A stretch of DNA of 64,000 nucleotides. Origin: JABSQH01 sp965230015. GTDB taxonomy: Bacteria > Actinomycetota > Acidimicrobiia > Acidimicrobiales > Ilumatobacteraceae. The notes under the pieces were generated by a model. That model searched no databases and had not been told where the DNA came from. It saw nothing but the letters and a program-made list of their open reading frames with translations. The stretch spans positions 1 through 64,000 of the forward strand of contig CBDDKF010000022.1 in the NCBI GenBank assembly GCA_965230015.1. The letters are read 5' to 3'. This document shows positions 8,352 through 17,239 of this stretch, in pieces; position 1 is the stretch's first letter; each line of letters begins with the position of its first letter. A program made the position numbers and the translations under genes.

Positions 8352-9686
8352 ATGAGGTTGGTCCGACTTGCTGCACTGTTCGGCAGCGTCGTGCTGCTCG
8401 TCACGGTGTCGGTCTCGATGTTCGATGTGCGCAGCGAGCGGCGCAGCGAGATCGACGCCGCCGTCGTGGTCGCGGCGAGTGCCACCAGCGAGGAGGTCGC
8501 CGCCACGATGCGTCAGGCCGCGGCGCTGATCGAAGCGGGGAACAGCGGCACCGACCCCGCCGCGATCGCCGCCTCGTTCGTCGAGCCAGTGTCGGCATGT
8601 GTCGTGTCGGACAGTGGGCGTTCGTGCACCGGTCGGGATCTGGCCGCCGGGTCGGCGTTCGGCCAAGCGGCCGAGCAGGCCGGAGCCAACGGTGGAGCGG
8701 TCGGCATCGCCCAGCCCGAGAACCAAGCCGTGCTGTTCGTTGGCGACACCGCCGACTCGGCAACCGTGGTGATCGAACTCGGCGCGGCAGCGCTCGCCCC
8801 GTCGAGTACGCCGAGCGATGCGTCCGTCGAGGTGCGCGTGCTCACCGAGCCGACCGCGTCGGTCGAAGGACCACAGTCGGTCGACGGTCAGCGGGTGATG
8901 ACGCTGACCACACCCCTGGCCGCCGGCGGAGCCATCGAAGTAGCTGCCAGCGCCGACGGCGACGTCGGGCTGGTCGGCGACGGCCTCATGTTGTACGGCC
9001 TGTTGTTCGTGCTCGGGACGGTCCTGGTCGCCCTTGCCGGCTGGACGTTCCTCGTCGACCGCCGTTCGTTGGAGCATCGGGCGAGCACCGACGAGTTGAC
9101 CGGGCTGGTCAACCGCCGCGAGTTCGAACGCCGCTCCGAGGAAGAGCTCGACACCGCCGGCAGGGTCGGCGCGGGTGTGTGCCTGATGCTCATCGACCTC
9201 AATGGGTTCAAGCAGATCAACGACACGCTCGGCCACCAGTTCGGCGACCTCGTGCTGACCGCGTGCGCCGAGCGGCTCACCTCGGCCGTGCGCGACACCG
9301 ACCTGGTCGGACGCTGGGGCGGCGACGAGTTCGTCATCCTGCTCCCCGGTCTGCAGGACGCCAGTGCCGTGCGCGCCAGCGCCGAACGCATCGCGGGGCG
9401 ACTCAGCGCCTCGCCCGTCGTCGGCGACGTCACGGTCACCGCCAGCATCGGTGCCGCGCTGTATCCCCGTCACGGGGCAACGCTCGACGACCTGATCCGC
9501 GGCGCCGACGTGGCGATGTACGGCGCCAAGACCACCGGCGTGGTCCACCGAATGGCCGACCCGATCAACCTCGACACGATGTCACCGCTCGACGTGGTGT
9601 CGCGGGACTACGCGGGCCCGGATCGCCGACGCCCCGCGGTGGCCAACGACGAAATCGTTGCCGACCGCGACCTCAGTCGCGGCTGA
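8352..9686 (+). CDS. Membrane diguanylate cyclase (GGDEF)
   Basis: This 444-residue protein makes the second messenger c-di-GMP from GTP. An N-terminal membrane helix (LAALFGSVVLLVTVSVSMF) leads into an extracytoplasmic sensor of about 175 residues with two Cys, then a second helix (LMLYGLLFVLGTVLVALAGW). The cytoplasmic GGDEF domain starts at ASTDELTGLVNRREF and has the intact active site GRWGGDEFVILL. An inhibitory I-site, RDTD, lies exactly five residues before GGDEF, so product inhibition is expected. No EAL domain is present. Its promoter belongs to the same class as those of the pilus and GTPase operons, suggesting that c-di-GMP controls the pilus here. It overlaps the convergent deacetylase gene by 14 bp. 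Confidence 0.92.
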   Translation: MRLVRLAALFGSVVLLVTVSVSMFDVRSERRSEIDAAVVVAASATSEEVAATMRQAAALIEAGNSGTDPAAIAASFVEPVSACVVSDSGRSCTGRDLAAGSAFGQAAEQAGANGGAVGIAQPENQAVLFVGDTADSATVVIELGAAALAPSSTPSDASVEVRVLTEPTASVEGPQSVDGQRVMTLTTPLAAGGAIEVAASADGDVGLVGDGLMLYGLLFVLGTVLVALAGWTFLVDRRSLEHRASTDELTGLVNRREFERRSEEELDTAGRVGAGVCLMLIDLNGFKQINDTLGHQFGDLVLTACAERLTSAVRDTDLVGRWGGDEFVILLPGLQDASAVRASAERIAGRLSASPVVGDVTVTASIGAALYPRHGATLDDLIRGADVAMYGAKTTGVVHRMADPINLDTMSPLDVVSRDYAGPDRRRPAVANDEIVADRDLSRG

Positions 9687-10851
9687 GATCGTCGAACTCG
9701 GCGAGCGACTCGACGACGCGCATCCGCTCGGCGTACGTCAACGACACGTCGCCGTCGCGCAAGATCGACTCGAGCTCGGCTTGCGCGTTGTAGCCGCACA
9801 GGTCGACATAGCCATCACCATGATCGTGATGGTCATGACCGTCGTCACCGTGACCGGCGGCGGTGCGGGTCTGCAGTGCCGACGACGTGAAGTAGCTGAA
9901 CGAGCCCGGCCGCGGGTTGCCACTGTTGACCAACTCGGTGGCCGTCGTGAACTCGTAGCCCCGGGCGCGGGCGTACTCGATGATGGATGGCAGGGCGTCG
10001 GGCGTCGGCCGGCGGCCGCCACCGTCGTGGTACAGCACCAGCGCACCGTTGGTGAGGTAGCGGGTGAACTGACTGAAGATCGCGCTGGCGCTGTAGCGCG
10101 GCGAGATCCAGTCGAAGGTCTGCATGTTGGTATGCGCCTCGTAGATCCCCAGCGAGCGCGCCGTCGACAAGATGATGCTGCCCCGGGTGAGTCCGGGTGC
10201 CCGGTGCGTGACCGGAGTGACGCCGGTGACGTCACGGATGATGTTCTGGTTGCCCGACATCTGTCCGGCGAGCGGCGCCGCTGAATACGGCGTGTGGTAG
10301 ATCGAGTGGTTGCCCAGCTCGTGGCCTTCCTCGACGATGCGCCGGGCCGTGTTGGGGAACGATCGCACGTTCACGCCGATGAGGTAGAAGGTCGCCTTGA
10401 TCCCGTAGCGGCGCAGCGTGTCGAGCACGAGCGGGGTGTTGGCGGGCGACGGACCGTCGTCGAAGGTCAGCGAGATCCGCCGGTTTTCCACGTCGACGTG
10501 GGTGATGAACTGCCCGGGTTGCCAGCGGTTGACCGGCGGCTCCGGTGGCGTCGGCCGCAGCTGTTCCTGCTCGCCGCGCACCGCCTGTTCCTGGGTGGTC
10601 GCCGCCCGGTTGAAGTCGAGTTCGGGGAGTTCCTCTGTCGGCGGCTCACCGGCGCCCGGATCAAGGGGGTCGGCGGCGTCGGGGTCCGTCGAGTCGGGGT
10701 CCACTGCATCGGGATCGGTCTCGTCGGCGGGTGCGCCGAGCACCCGGCCACCGAGCAGGTAGGTCGCCCCCGCAGCAGCCGCGCCCGTGATCAGTCGACG
10801 GCGCATTCGGGCACGCGGGTCAGAGCGGCGCTGGTCACCGGTCCCTGTCAT
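9673..10851 (-). CDS. Exported polysaccharide deacetylase (NodB domain)
   Basis: This 392-residue protein has a Tat-like leader (MRRRLITGAAAAGATYLLGG), then an Asp/Pro repeat linker (DPDAVDPDSTDPDAADP) and a NodB catalytic domain. Metal- and base-bearing motifs are visible: SLTFDDGPSPA, GHELGNHSIYHTPY, THRAPGLTRG and LVLYHDGGG. Family members remove N- or O-acetyl groups from peptidoglycan or exopolysaccharide outside the membrane. A His-rich stretch (HGDDGHDHHDHGDG) near the C-terminus could bind or buffer metal. ATG 10851 is preferred to the GTG two codons upstream. It ends 14 bases inside the convergent diguanylate cyclase gene; a link to cell-surface polysaccharide under c-di-GMP control is possible but unproven. 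Confidence 0.88.
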   Translation of the reverse strand: MTGTGDQRRSDPRARMRRRLITGAAAAGATYLLGGRVLGAPADETDPDAVDPDSTDPDAADPLDPGAGEPPTEELPELDFNRAATTQEQAVRGEQEQLRPTPPEPPVNRWQPGQFITHVDVENRRISLTFDDGPSPANTPLVLDTLRRYGIKATFYLIGVNVRSFPNTARRIVEEGHELGNHSIYHTPYSAAPLAGQMSGNQNIIRDVTGVTPVTHRAPGLTRGSIILSTARSLGIYEAHTNMQTFDWISPRYSASAIFSQFTRYLTNGALVLYHDGGGRRPTPDALPSIIEYARARGYEFTTATELVNSGNPRPGSFSYFTSSALQTRTAAGHGDDGHDHHDHGDGYVDLCGYNAQAELESILRDGDVSLTYAERMRVVESLAEFDDLSRD

Positions 10852-10958
10852 GTTCACCCGCTCTCACACTGGTCACTACGGCGCCGTCAATTCTAGTGAC
10901 AGTGGTTGCGAACGCTTCGTCGGTGCTCATGTAGCGGCCAGCGAATACGGTCGAGTGC

Positions 10959-12167
10959 ATGCCAGCTCGCGACGAGGTTCTGACCACCAAGCTGCGCGGC
11001 TTCGGCACGACGATCTTCGCCGAGATGTCGGCGCTCGCCGTCGAGACCGGGTCGATCAATCTCGGTCAGGGATTTCCGGACACCGATGGTCCGCCTGCGG
11101 TGCTGGATACCGCTGTCGCGGCCATCCGCGATGGGCACAACCAGTACCCGCCCGGTCCTGGCATCGCCGACTTGCGCGTGGCGGTGGCCGAGCATCAGCG
11201 TCGCTTCTACGACCTGTCGCTCGACCCCGACGGTCAGATCGTGATCACCGCGGGCGCCACGGAAGCGATCGCAGGTGCGTTGCTCGGCATGCTCGATGCC
11301 GGCGACGAAGTGGTGGTGTTCGAGCCGATGTACGACAGCTACGCGGCGTCGATTGCGCTCGCCGGTGCCGTCGCCGTGCCGGTGCTGCTGGCGCCGAACG
11401 ACGACGGTCGATTTGCGTTCGACCCGGCGGAGCTGGCCGACGCGGTTGGACCGCGCACCAAGGTGCTCCTGGTGAACACGCCCCACAATCCGACAGGGAA
11501 GATGTTCACGCGATCTGAACTCGACGACATCGCCGCCGTCGCCATTGCGCACGATCTGATCGTGATCACCGACGAGGTGTACGAGCACCTCACCTTCGAC
11601 CGTCGTCAGCACATCCCGATCGCCACGTTGCCCGGCATGTTCGAACGCACGCTCACGATCTCGTCAGGCGGCAAGACGTTTCACACCACCGGTTGGAAGA
11701 TCGGCTGGATGAGCGGCCCGGAGGAGCTCGTGGCCGCGGCGCGTACCGCCAAGCAGTTCCTCACCTTCGTCAACGGTGCGCCGTTCCAGCCGGCCATCGC
11801 CGCCGGGCTGCGCCTCGGCGACGAGTACTACGACCAGTTGGCGCAGTCGCTGCAGACCGCTCGTGATCACCTCGTCGATGGCCTCCAGGGCGCGGGGTTC
11901 ACCACCTACGTGCCCGAGGCGACCTACTTCGTCACCGTCGACGTGCGCGAGGTCGCCGCCAGCTCGGGTGCACCCGACACCGGTGTGCCGTTCTGTCGCG
12001 ACTTGCCCACGCGCGCAGGCGTGGTGGCCGTCCCCGATGAGGTGTTCTATGCCCGGCCCGAGCACGGGCGCCATCTCGTGCGCTTCGCCTGCTGCAAACA
12101 GCTCGACGTGATCGACGAGGCGGCGCGCCGGCTGCGCGACGCGTTCGGTGCGGAGGTGCCCCTGTGA
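10959..12167 (+). CDS. PLP aminotransferase class I (DapC/YbdL/KAT-like)
   Basis: This 402-residue fold-type I aminotransferase resembles mycobacterial DapC and E. coli YbdL: FGTTIFAEMSALAVETG, INLGQGFPDTDGPP, NQYPPGPG, NTPHNPTGK, the Asp in ITDEVYEH, and the PLP-binding Lys in ISSGGKTFHTTGWKIGW. Two roles fit: N-succinyl-diaminopimelate aminotransferase of lysine synthesis, or a methionine/glutamine transaminase. The second is favoured by context. The next gene, overlapping by 4 bases, is an omega-amidase-like hydrolase, and the transaminase plus omega-amidase pair is known from the glutamine transaminase pathway and methionine salvage. Start ATG 10959. Confidence 0.85.
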   Translation: MPARDEVLTTKLRGFGTTIFAEMSALAVETGSINLGQGFPDTDGPPAVLDTAVAAIRDGHNQYPPGPGIADLRVAVAEHQRRFYDLSLDPDGQIVITAGATEAIAGALLGMLDAGDEVVVFEPMYDSYAASIALAGAVAVPVLLAPNDDGRFAFDPAELADAVGPRTKVLLVNTPHNPTGKMFTRSELDDIAAVAIAHDLIVITDEVYEHLTFDRRQHIPIATLPGMFERTLTISSGGKTFHTTGWKIGWMSGPEELVAAARTAKQFLTFVNGAPFQPAIAAGLRLGDEYYDQLAQSLQTARDHLVDGLQGAGFTTYVPEATYFVTVDVREVAASSGAPDTGVPFCRDLPTRAGVVAVPDEVFYARPEHGRHLVRFACCKQLDVIDEAARRLRDAFGAEVPL

Positions 12168-12952
12168 CGGTGCGTGTGGCGGCGATTCAACACGACATCG
12201 TGTGGCACGACCGCGAGGCCAACTTCGCCGCGCTCGAGCCGCGTATCGCCGCAGCCGCAGTCGGCGGGGCACGGGTGGTGCTGGTGACCGAGACGTTCTC
12301 CACCGGGTTTTCGTTCGACAGCCCCGGCATCGGCGAACCCGAAGGCGGCCCGTCGGCGACGTTCCTCGGACGCATGGCCGCCGAGCACGGTGTATGGGTC
12401 GGCGGCTCATGCCCGGAGATCGGCAGCGACGCCACCCCCGACGATCAACGCCCGTCGAACGTGTTCGTGCTCGCCGGCCCCGACGGCGAGGCGTATCGGT
12501 ATCGCAAGATCCACCCGTTCTCCCATGCCGACGAGCAGCGCTACGTGCGTCCCGGCACCGACTTTGTCACCGTCGACATCGACGGGCTCCGTGTCAGCTT
12601 GTTCGTGTGTTACGACCTGCGTTTCGCCGACGAGTTCTGGGCGCTCGCCCGCGACACCGACGTCTATCTGGTGGTGGCCAACTGGCCGGCCAAGCGACGG
12701 CTCCACTGGTCGACGCTGCTGCGGGCGCGGGCGATCGAGAACCAGGCCTACGTCGTCGGCGTCAATCGCGTCGGCAGCGGCGGCGGGCTCGACTACGTCG
12801 GCGACAGCGCGATCATCGATCCGCTGGGGGAGATCCTGGCCTCCGGGGCTGGCGGCGAGACCACATTGTTCGGCGATCTCGATCCGGCGCACGTGGCGTC
12901 CACCCGCAACCACTTCCGCTTCCTTCAAGACCGCCGCTCGACACGCGTCTAA
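12164..12952 (+). CDS. Carbon-nitrogen hydrolase, omega-amidase (Nit2/YafV-like)
   Basis: This 262-residue protein is of the nitrilase superfamily with the Glu-Lys-Cys triad visible in VLVTETFSTGFSF, YRYRKIHPFSHADE and SLFVCYDLRFADEFW. In the Nit2/YafV branch it hydrolyses the terminal amide of alpha-ketoglutaramate or alpha-ketosuccinamate, the products of glutamine or asparagine transamination, and so pulls the transaminase forward. The GTG start (12164) overlaps the stop of the aminotransferase (GTGA), so the two are translationally coupled and probably form one pathway step pair. The protein is cytoplasmic. Other C-N hydrolase substrates cannot be excluded. Confidence 0.85.
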   Translation: MTVRVAAIQHDIVWHDREANFAALEPRIAAAAVGGARVVLVTETFSTGFSFDSPGIGEPEGGPSATFLGRMAAEHGVWVGGSCPEIGSDATPDDQRPSNVFVLAGPDGEAYRYRKIHPFSHADEQRYVRPGTDFVTVDIDGLRVSLFVCYDLRFADEFWALARDTDVYLVVANWPAKRRLHWSTLLRARAIENQAYVVGVNRVGSGGGLDYVGDSAIIDPLGEILASGAGGETTLFGDLDPAHVASTRNHFRFLQDRRSTRV

Positions 12953-12974
12953 CTCGGCCGCTGTAGGAGCTTGC

Positions 12975-13481
12975 TCAACGCCCCGTTGCGTTCAGCACAT
13001 CCTTGATCTGCAACGACACCGTGGCGCCGTAGTCGGTGTCTTGTCGACCGACCTCGGCGAATCCGCGCCCGGCGTGGAAGGCCATCGAGCGCGGATTCGG
13101 TGGCTCGACGTTGATCTCCAACGCCAGCTCTCGGCGATCGTGGCGCCCCGCGACCTGCGCCTCGACCTCGGTGTACAGCGCGGAGCCGACACCGCGCCGC
13201 CAGAACCGCTCGTCGACTGCCACACGATCGAGGTACATCGCCAGCGGATAGTGCACCCCGAACCACCGATAGTTCACCGACTCGTAGCTCGACCCGGGGG
13301 CCAGCACGAGACAGAACCCAGCGATCTCGTCGTCGATCGCGCCGACGATGGCGATCGCCGACTGATCGACGAGCCAGCTGAGCCGCTCCATCGTCACCTC
13401 ACCCACCTCGGGGGTGTTGGCCTGGTTGATCTCGTGGACCCGTGGCAGGTCGCCCTCGGTGATGTTGCGCAGGTCGGGCAT
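12975..13481 (-). CDS. GNAT-family N-acetyltransferase
   Basis: This 168-residue protein has the GNAT fold. MPDLRNITEGDLPRVHEIN opens the first strand and helix, AIVGAIDDEIAGFCLVL is the central hairpin, YLDRVAVDERFWRRGVGSALY contains the acetyl-CoA pyrophosphate loop (R-R-G-V-G-S-A), and PNPRSMAFHAGRGFAEVG is the family's C-terminal segment. Start ATG 13481 begins the conserved domain directly; open frame upstream overlaps msrA control DNA and was not used. It is divergent from msrA with 85 bases between starts. The acceptor substrate is unknown. Confidence 0.85.
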   Translation of the reverse strand: MPDLRNITEGDLPRVHEINQANTPEVGEVTMERLSWLVDQSAIAIVGAIDDEIAGFCLVLAPGSSYESVNYRWFGVHYPLAMYLDRVAVDERFWRRGVGSALYTEVEAQVAGRHDRRELALEINVEPPNPRSMAFHAGRGFAEVGRQDTDYGATVSLQIKDVLNATGR

Positions 13482-13566
13482 CGCTTGGCACCGTATCGAG
13501 CGCGTGTTGATCAATCGTTCAGGCTCGACGTCATCCGTTGCCGCAGGTGGTCCGTATCCTGAATAC

Positions 13567-14223
<657 letters not shown>

Positions 14224-14274
14224 CGCCGTCCGACGGCTGGGGCCGTGCCCCGCTCGTCGGCCAAACTGCCAGAC

Positions 14275-15435
14275 GTGAGTGCCCCGTCGATCACCGCCGC
14301 CGCACGCGCTGCGGCGGTGCCGCCCTTCTATGCGATGGCCATGGCCCGCCGGGCGGTCGAGCTGGAAGCCGAAGGTCGCACGGTGCTCCACCTCGAAATC
14401 GGCGAGCCGTCGGCGACCCCACCGGCCGAGGTCGTCGACGCCGTGCGCGATGCGCTCGCGCGTCCTCTCGGCTACACGCCGGCGCTCGGCAACCGCCGCT
14501 TGCGACGGGCGATCGCCGAGCAGTACGACGACGTCGACCCGGAGCGCATCGCAGTGGTCGCCGGAGCCTCGGCAGCCTTCACATTGGCCTTCGTGGCGCT
14601 GTTCGAGCCGGGCGACCGCGTCGCCGTGATCGAGCCGGGATACCCGTGTTACCGCAACACGCTGCAGGCGCTTGGTGTTGAGACGGTGCCGGTGGCGGTG
14701 GGACCTGCCGACCGTTGGGCCCCGACCCCCGAGGCGATCGATCGGGCAGCCGCGGGACGAGACCTCGATGGGCTCGTGCTCGCCTCGCCGTCGAACCCGA
14801 CCGGCACCGTGATCGGCGATGAAGCGCTCGCCGATCTCGCTGGATGGGCCCGAGCGCGGGGCGTGCGCATCGTCGCCGACGAGATCTACGCCAAGTTGGT
14901 CGACGGGGCGGCGGCGCCGAGCGTGCTCGCCCACGATCCCGACGCGGTCGTGATCAGCAGCTTCTCCAAGTATTGGTGTCTCACCGGCTGGCGAGTGGGC
15001 TGGATGGTGTTGCCGGAGCCGTTGGTCGACACCGTCGAGCGGCTGCAGCAAAACCTGCTGATCTGTGCGCCGCACATATCGCAGATCGCCGCGCTGGCCG
15101 CGCTCGGTGCGAGCGACTCCCTCGATGCTCATGTGGCGACGTACCGCGACAACCGTCAGTTGTTGCTCGACGGGTTGGCGCACGCGGGTATCGTCGACGT
15201 GGCCCCCGCCGACGGCGCGTTCTACGTGTATGCCCACGTGCCGCAGCTCACGTCGGGCTTTGCTCGCGGGTCGATGGATCTGTGCGAACGGTGGCTCGAT
15301 GAGCTGTCGATCGCCACCACGCCGGGAGTGGACTTCGACCCGCGGCGTGGGCATGAGTACGTCCGTTTCTCCGTCGCGGGTCGGGCTGCGGATCTGTCGG
15401 CCGCGTGCGATCGGATTGCGAGTTGGGCGTCGTGA
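14275..15435 (+). CDS. Class I/II PLP aminotransferase
   Basis: This 386-residue fold-type I aminotransferase has LHLEIGEPSATPP, LGYTPALGNRRLRRAI, SPSNPTGTVI, the Asp in RIVADEIYAKL, the PLP Lys in ISSFSKYWCLTGWRVGW, and the carboxylate-binding Arg in GHEYVRFSVAG. The exact substrate cannot be read; aspartate, alanine or aromatic specificities are all possible for this group. GTG 14275 was taken as the start because it directly precedes the first conserved helix; GTG 14245 is an alternative. It overlaps the following CoA-transferase by 4 bases, so the two are probably co-translated, for example in amino-acid degradation through an acyl-CoA. Confidence 0.82.
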   Translation: MSAPSITAAARAAAVPPFYAMAMARRAVELEAEGRTVLHLEIGEPSATPPAEVVDAVRDALARPLGYTPALGNRRLRRAIAEQYDDVDPERIAVVAGASAAFTLAFVALFEPGDRVAVIEPGYPCYRNTLQALGVETVPVAVGPADRWAPTPEAIDRAAAGRDLDGLVLASPSNPTGTVIGDEALADLAGWARARGVRIVADEIYAKLVDGAAAPSVLAHDPDAVVISSFSKYWCLTGWRVGWMVLPEPLVDTVERLQQNLLICAPHISQIAALAALGASDSLDAHVATYRDNRQLLLDGLAHAGIVDVAPADGAFYVYAHVPQLTSGFARGSMDLCERWLDELSIATTPGVDFDPRRGHEYVRFSVAGRAADLSAACDRIASWAS

Positions 15436-16562
15436 GCGAGCACACGGCTGCGCCGCAGGGCCCGTTGGCCGGGCTGCGTGTCGTCGACATGTCCACGGTG
15501 CTGGCCGGGCCCAACTGCGCTCGTTATCTCGCCGACTTCGGGGCCGACGTGATCAAGGTGGAGCGGCCCGGCGGCGACAGCTTGCGGCGCATGGCCTGGC
15601 GCGATCCGGCCGACGGCGAGGGTCTGTGGTGGAAGCTGGTCAACCGCAACAAGCGGGCGATCGTGCTCGACCTGAAAGACGGCGACGACCGGGACTTCCT
15701 GATCGGGTTGCTCGACGACGCCCATGTGCTCGTCGAGAACCTGCGCCCGGGCGGGTTGGAACGGTTGGGGCTCGGGCCCGACGTGCTGCTCGCACGGAAT
15801 CCCCAGCTGGTGATCACGCGGGTGACCGGGTTCGGTCAGGACGGTCCGTACGCCCATCGGGCGGGGTTCGCCACGATCGCCGAGGCGATGTCGGGGTTTG
15901 CTGCGCTGAACGGTGAACCCGACGGCCAGCCGCTGTTGCCGCCCATCGCCCTCACCGACGAGGTCACCGGCCTTGCTGGGGCGTTCGCCACGATGGTGGC
16001 GCTGCACTCCGGGGAGGGCCAGGTGGTCGACGCCAACCTGCTCGAGACGATGTTCCACCTCATGGGCCCGCTCGCGTCGGTGTACGCGCAAACCGGCGAA
16101 CAGCAGCCGCGGCTCGGGTCGGGGTTGCCCTACACCGTGCCCCGTGGGACGTATCGGTGTCGCGACGGTCGATGGGTGGCGATCTCGACCAGCAGTGATT
16201 CGGTGGCCGATCGGGTCATGACGCTGCTCGGCCTCGACGACGACCGGTTCGTCGGGTTTGCGGGGCGCACGGCTCATCGCGAAGAGATCGACCAACGGGT
16301 GGTCGAGTGGTGCGCCGAGCGTGACTCGGCCGACGTGATCGAGGCGTTCGATCGCGCCGAGGCGGCGATCGGTCTGGTGATGGACATGGCCGACATCGCC
16401 GACGACCCGCACTACACCGACCGGAACGCAGTGGTCGATGTGGGCAACAGCCCGATGCAGGGCCTGATCGCCCGCCTCTCGGCAACGCCCGGAGTGTTGC
16501 GCTGGCCCGGTCGGCCGCTCGACGCCGACGCCGACGACGTGCGCACCACCCGCTGGCACTAG
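15432..16562 (+). CDS. Family III CoA-transferase/racemase (CaiB/BaiF-like)
   Basis: This 376-residue protein of the CaiB/BaiF/AMACR family has the opening GPLAGLRVVDMSTVLAGPNC, the CoA-binding YLADFGADVIKVERPGGD, NKRAIVLDLKDG, and the VTGFGQDGPYAHRAGF segment that holds the catalytic or base Asp. Members move CoA between organic acids or epimerise 2-methylacyl-CoA. It is short for a CoA-transferase (usually near 400), so either reaction remains possible. The GTG start (15432) overlaps the aminotransferase stop. A terminator-like hairpin with a T-run follows at 16592-16628. Confidence 0.85.
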   Translation: MSEHTAAPQGPLAGLRVVDMSTVLAGPNCARYLADFGADVIKVERPGGDSLRRMAWRDPADGEGLWWKLVNRNKRAIVLDLKDGDDRDFLIGLLDDAHVLVENLRPGGLERLGLGPDVLLARNPQLVITRVTGFGQDGPYAHRAGFATIAEAMSGFAALNGEPDGQPLLPPIALTDEVTGLAGAFATMVALHSGEGQVVDANLLETMFHLMGPLASVYAQTGEQQPRLGSGLPYTVPRGTYRCRDGRWVAISTSSDSVADRVMTLLGLDDDRFVGFAGRTAHREEIDQRVVEWCAERDSADVIEAFDRAEAAIGLVMDMADIADDPHYTDRNAVVDVGNSPMQGLIARLSATPGVLRWPGRPLDADADDVRTTRWH

Positions 16563-16591
16563 TCGCGACCGCCCGTCTCCCTTCTCTTCGC

Positions 16592-16628
16592 GATTCCAGG
16601 CGCCTCGCGCCGGAAATCCCCGGTTTTT
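16592..16628 (+). terminator. Probable intrinsic terminator after the CoA-transferase
   Basis: GATTCCAGGCGC (16592-16603) can pair with GCGCCGGAAATC (16607-16618) with two mismatches and a 3-base loop, followed by GGTTTTTCT at 16622-16630. It separates the aminotransferase/CoA-transferase operon from the prepilin-like genes. The rest of the 200-base gap before 16763 holds an isolated CTCAAG (16638-16643) and no clear promoter. Confidence 0.6.
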
Positions 16629-16762
16629 CTGGAGAGTCTCAAGGTTTTGGCACTTTGCATGACGCTGACCGGGGGGCGAACGAGCGCTGACGGAGCCGCT
16701 CGTACCGTGCGATCTGCGTTGCGTGACCCGCGCAACGTTCAAGGCGGAACGGACAGGTGCCG

Positions 16763-17239
16763 ATGGTGGAACGGATGGAGCAGGAACACAGCGCCCCAGC
16801 CGCGCGCGACCGCGGCGTCAGTGCCGTCGAGGTGGTCATCGCCATCGTCCTGATCGGGACGGTGGTCGTCGCTGCGCTCAATGCGATGTTCACGAGCATC
16901 ACAGCGTCGACGACGAGCCGCAACGCAGCACAGGTCGAGACGGCCATCGTCAACGCCGCCGACCGCGTCAACCGCGCCGGCAAGACCTGCGATTACACGC
17001 GGTTCGCCGCCGCCGCAGTCCAGATCGAGGGTTGGCCGAACACCTCGGCATCGGTGACTCAGGAGTACTACGTCCCCGGTGCCGACCCGACGCAAGCCGG
17101 GACGTGGGTGGACGGCGGTGGCCCATCGTGCCCAGCTCAAGAACCCGAATTGTTGGTCGTGCAGCGAGTCACGATCCAGATCATGCATCCCGACGGCTCG
17201 GTGAGCCGCAGCATCCAGGTGGTGAAGTCCGATGTCTAG
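16763..17239 (+). CDS. Minor prepilin, first gene of the tip-pilin cassette
   Basis: This 158-residue protein has a type III signal: a charged leader ending RDRG, then VSAVEVVIAIVLIGTVVVA. The peptidase cut is after G, with Glu at mature position 5, so PilD should process it and it can enter a pilus. The mature part is short with one Cys pair (GKTCDYTRF and GPSCPAQE). ATG 16763 follows GGACAGG; ATG 16775 is also possible. It overlaps the next gene by 8 bases, so the three prepilin-like genes here form one unit, separate from pilA and the assembly genes near 30-39 kb. By position and size it probably serves as a core minor pilin for the larger partners. Confidence 0.82.
   Translation: MVERMEQEHSAPAARDRGVSAVEVVIAIVLIGTVVVAALNAMFTSITASTTSRNAAQVETAIVNAADRVNRAGKTCDYTRFAAAAVQIEGWPNTSASVTQEYYVPGADPTQAGTWVDGGGPSCPAQEPELLVVQRVTIQIMHPDGSVSRSIQVVKSDV

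Noticed and set aside
16638..16658. CTCAAG upstream of the tip-pilin cassette, as a sixth sigma-28-like promoter
   Set aside because: No CCGATA-like -10 lies 13-17 bases downstream (the position reads ATGACGC). It is left as an isolated half-site.
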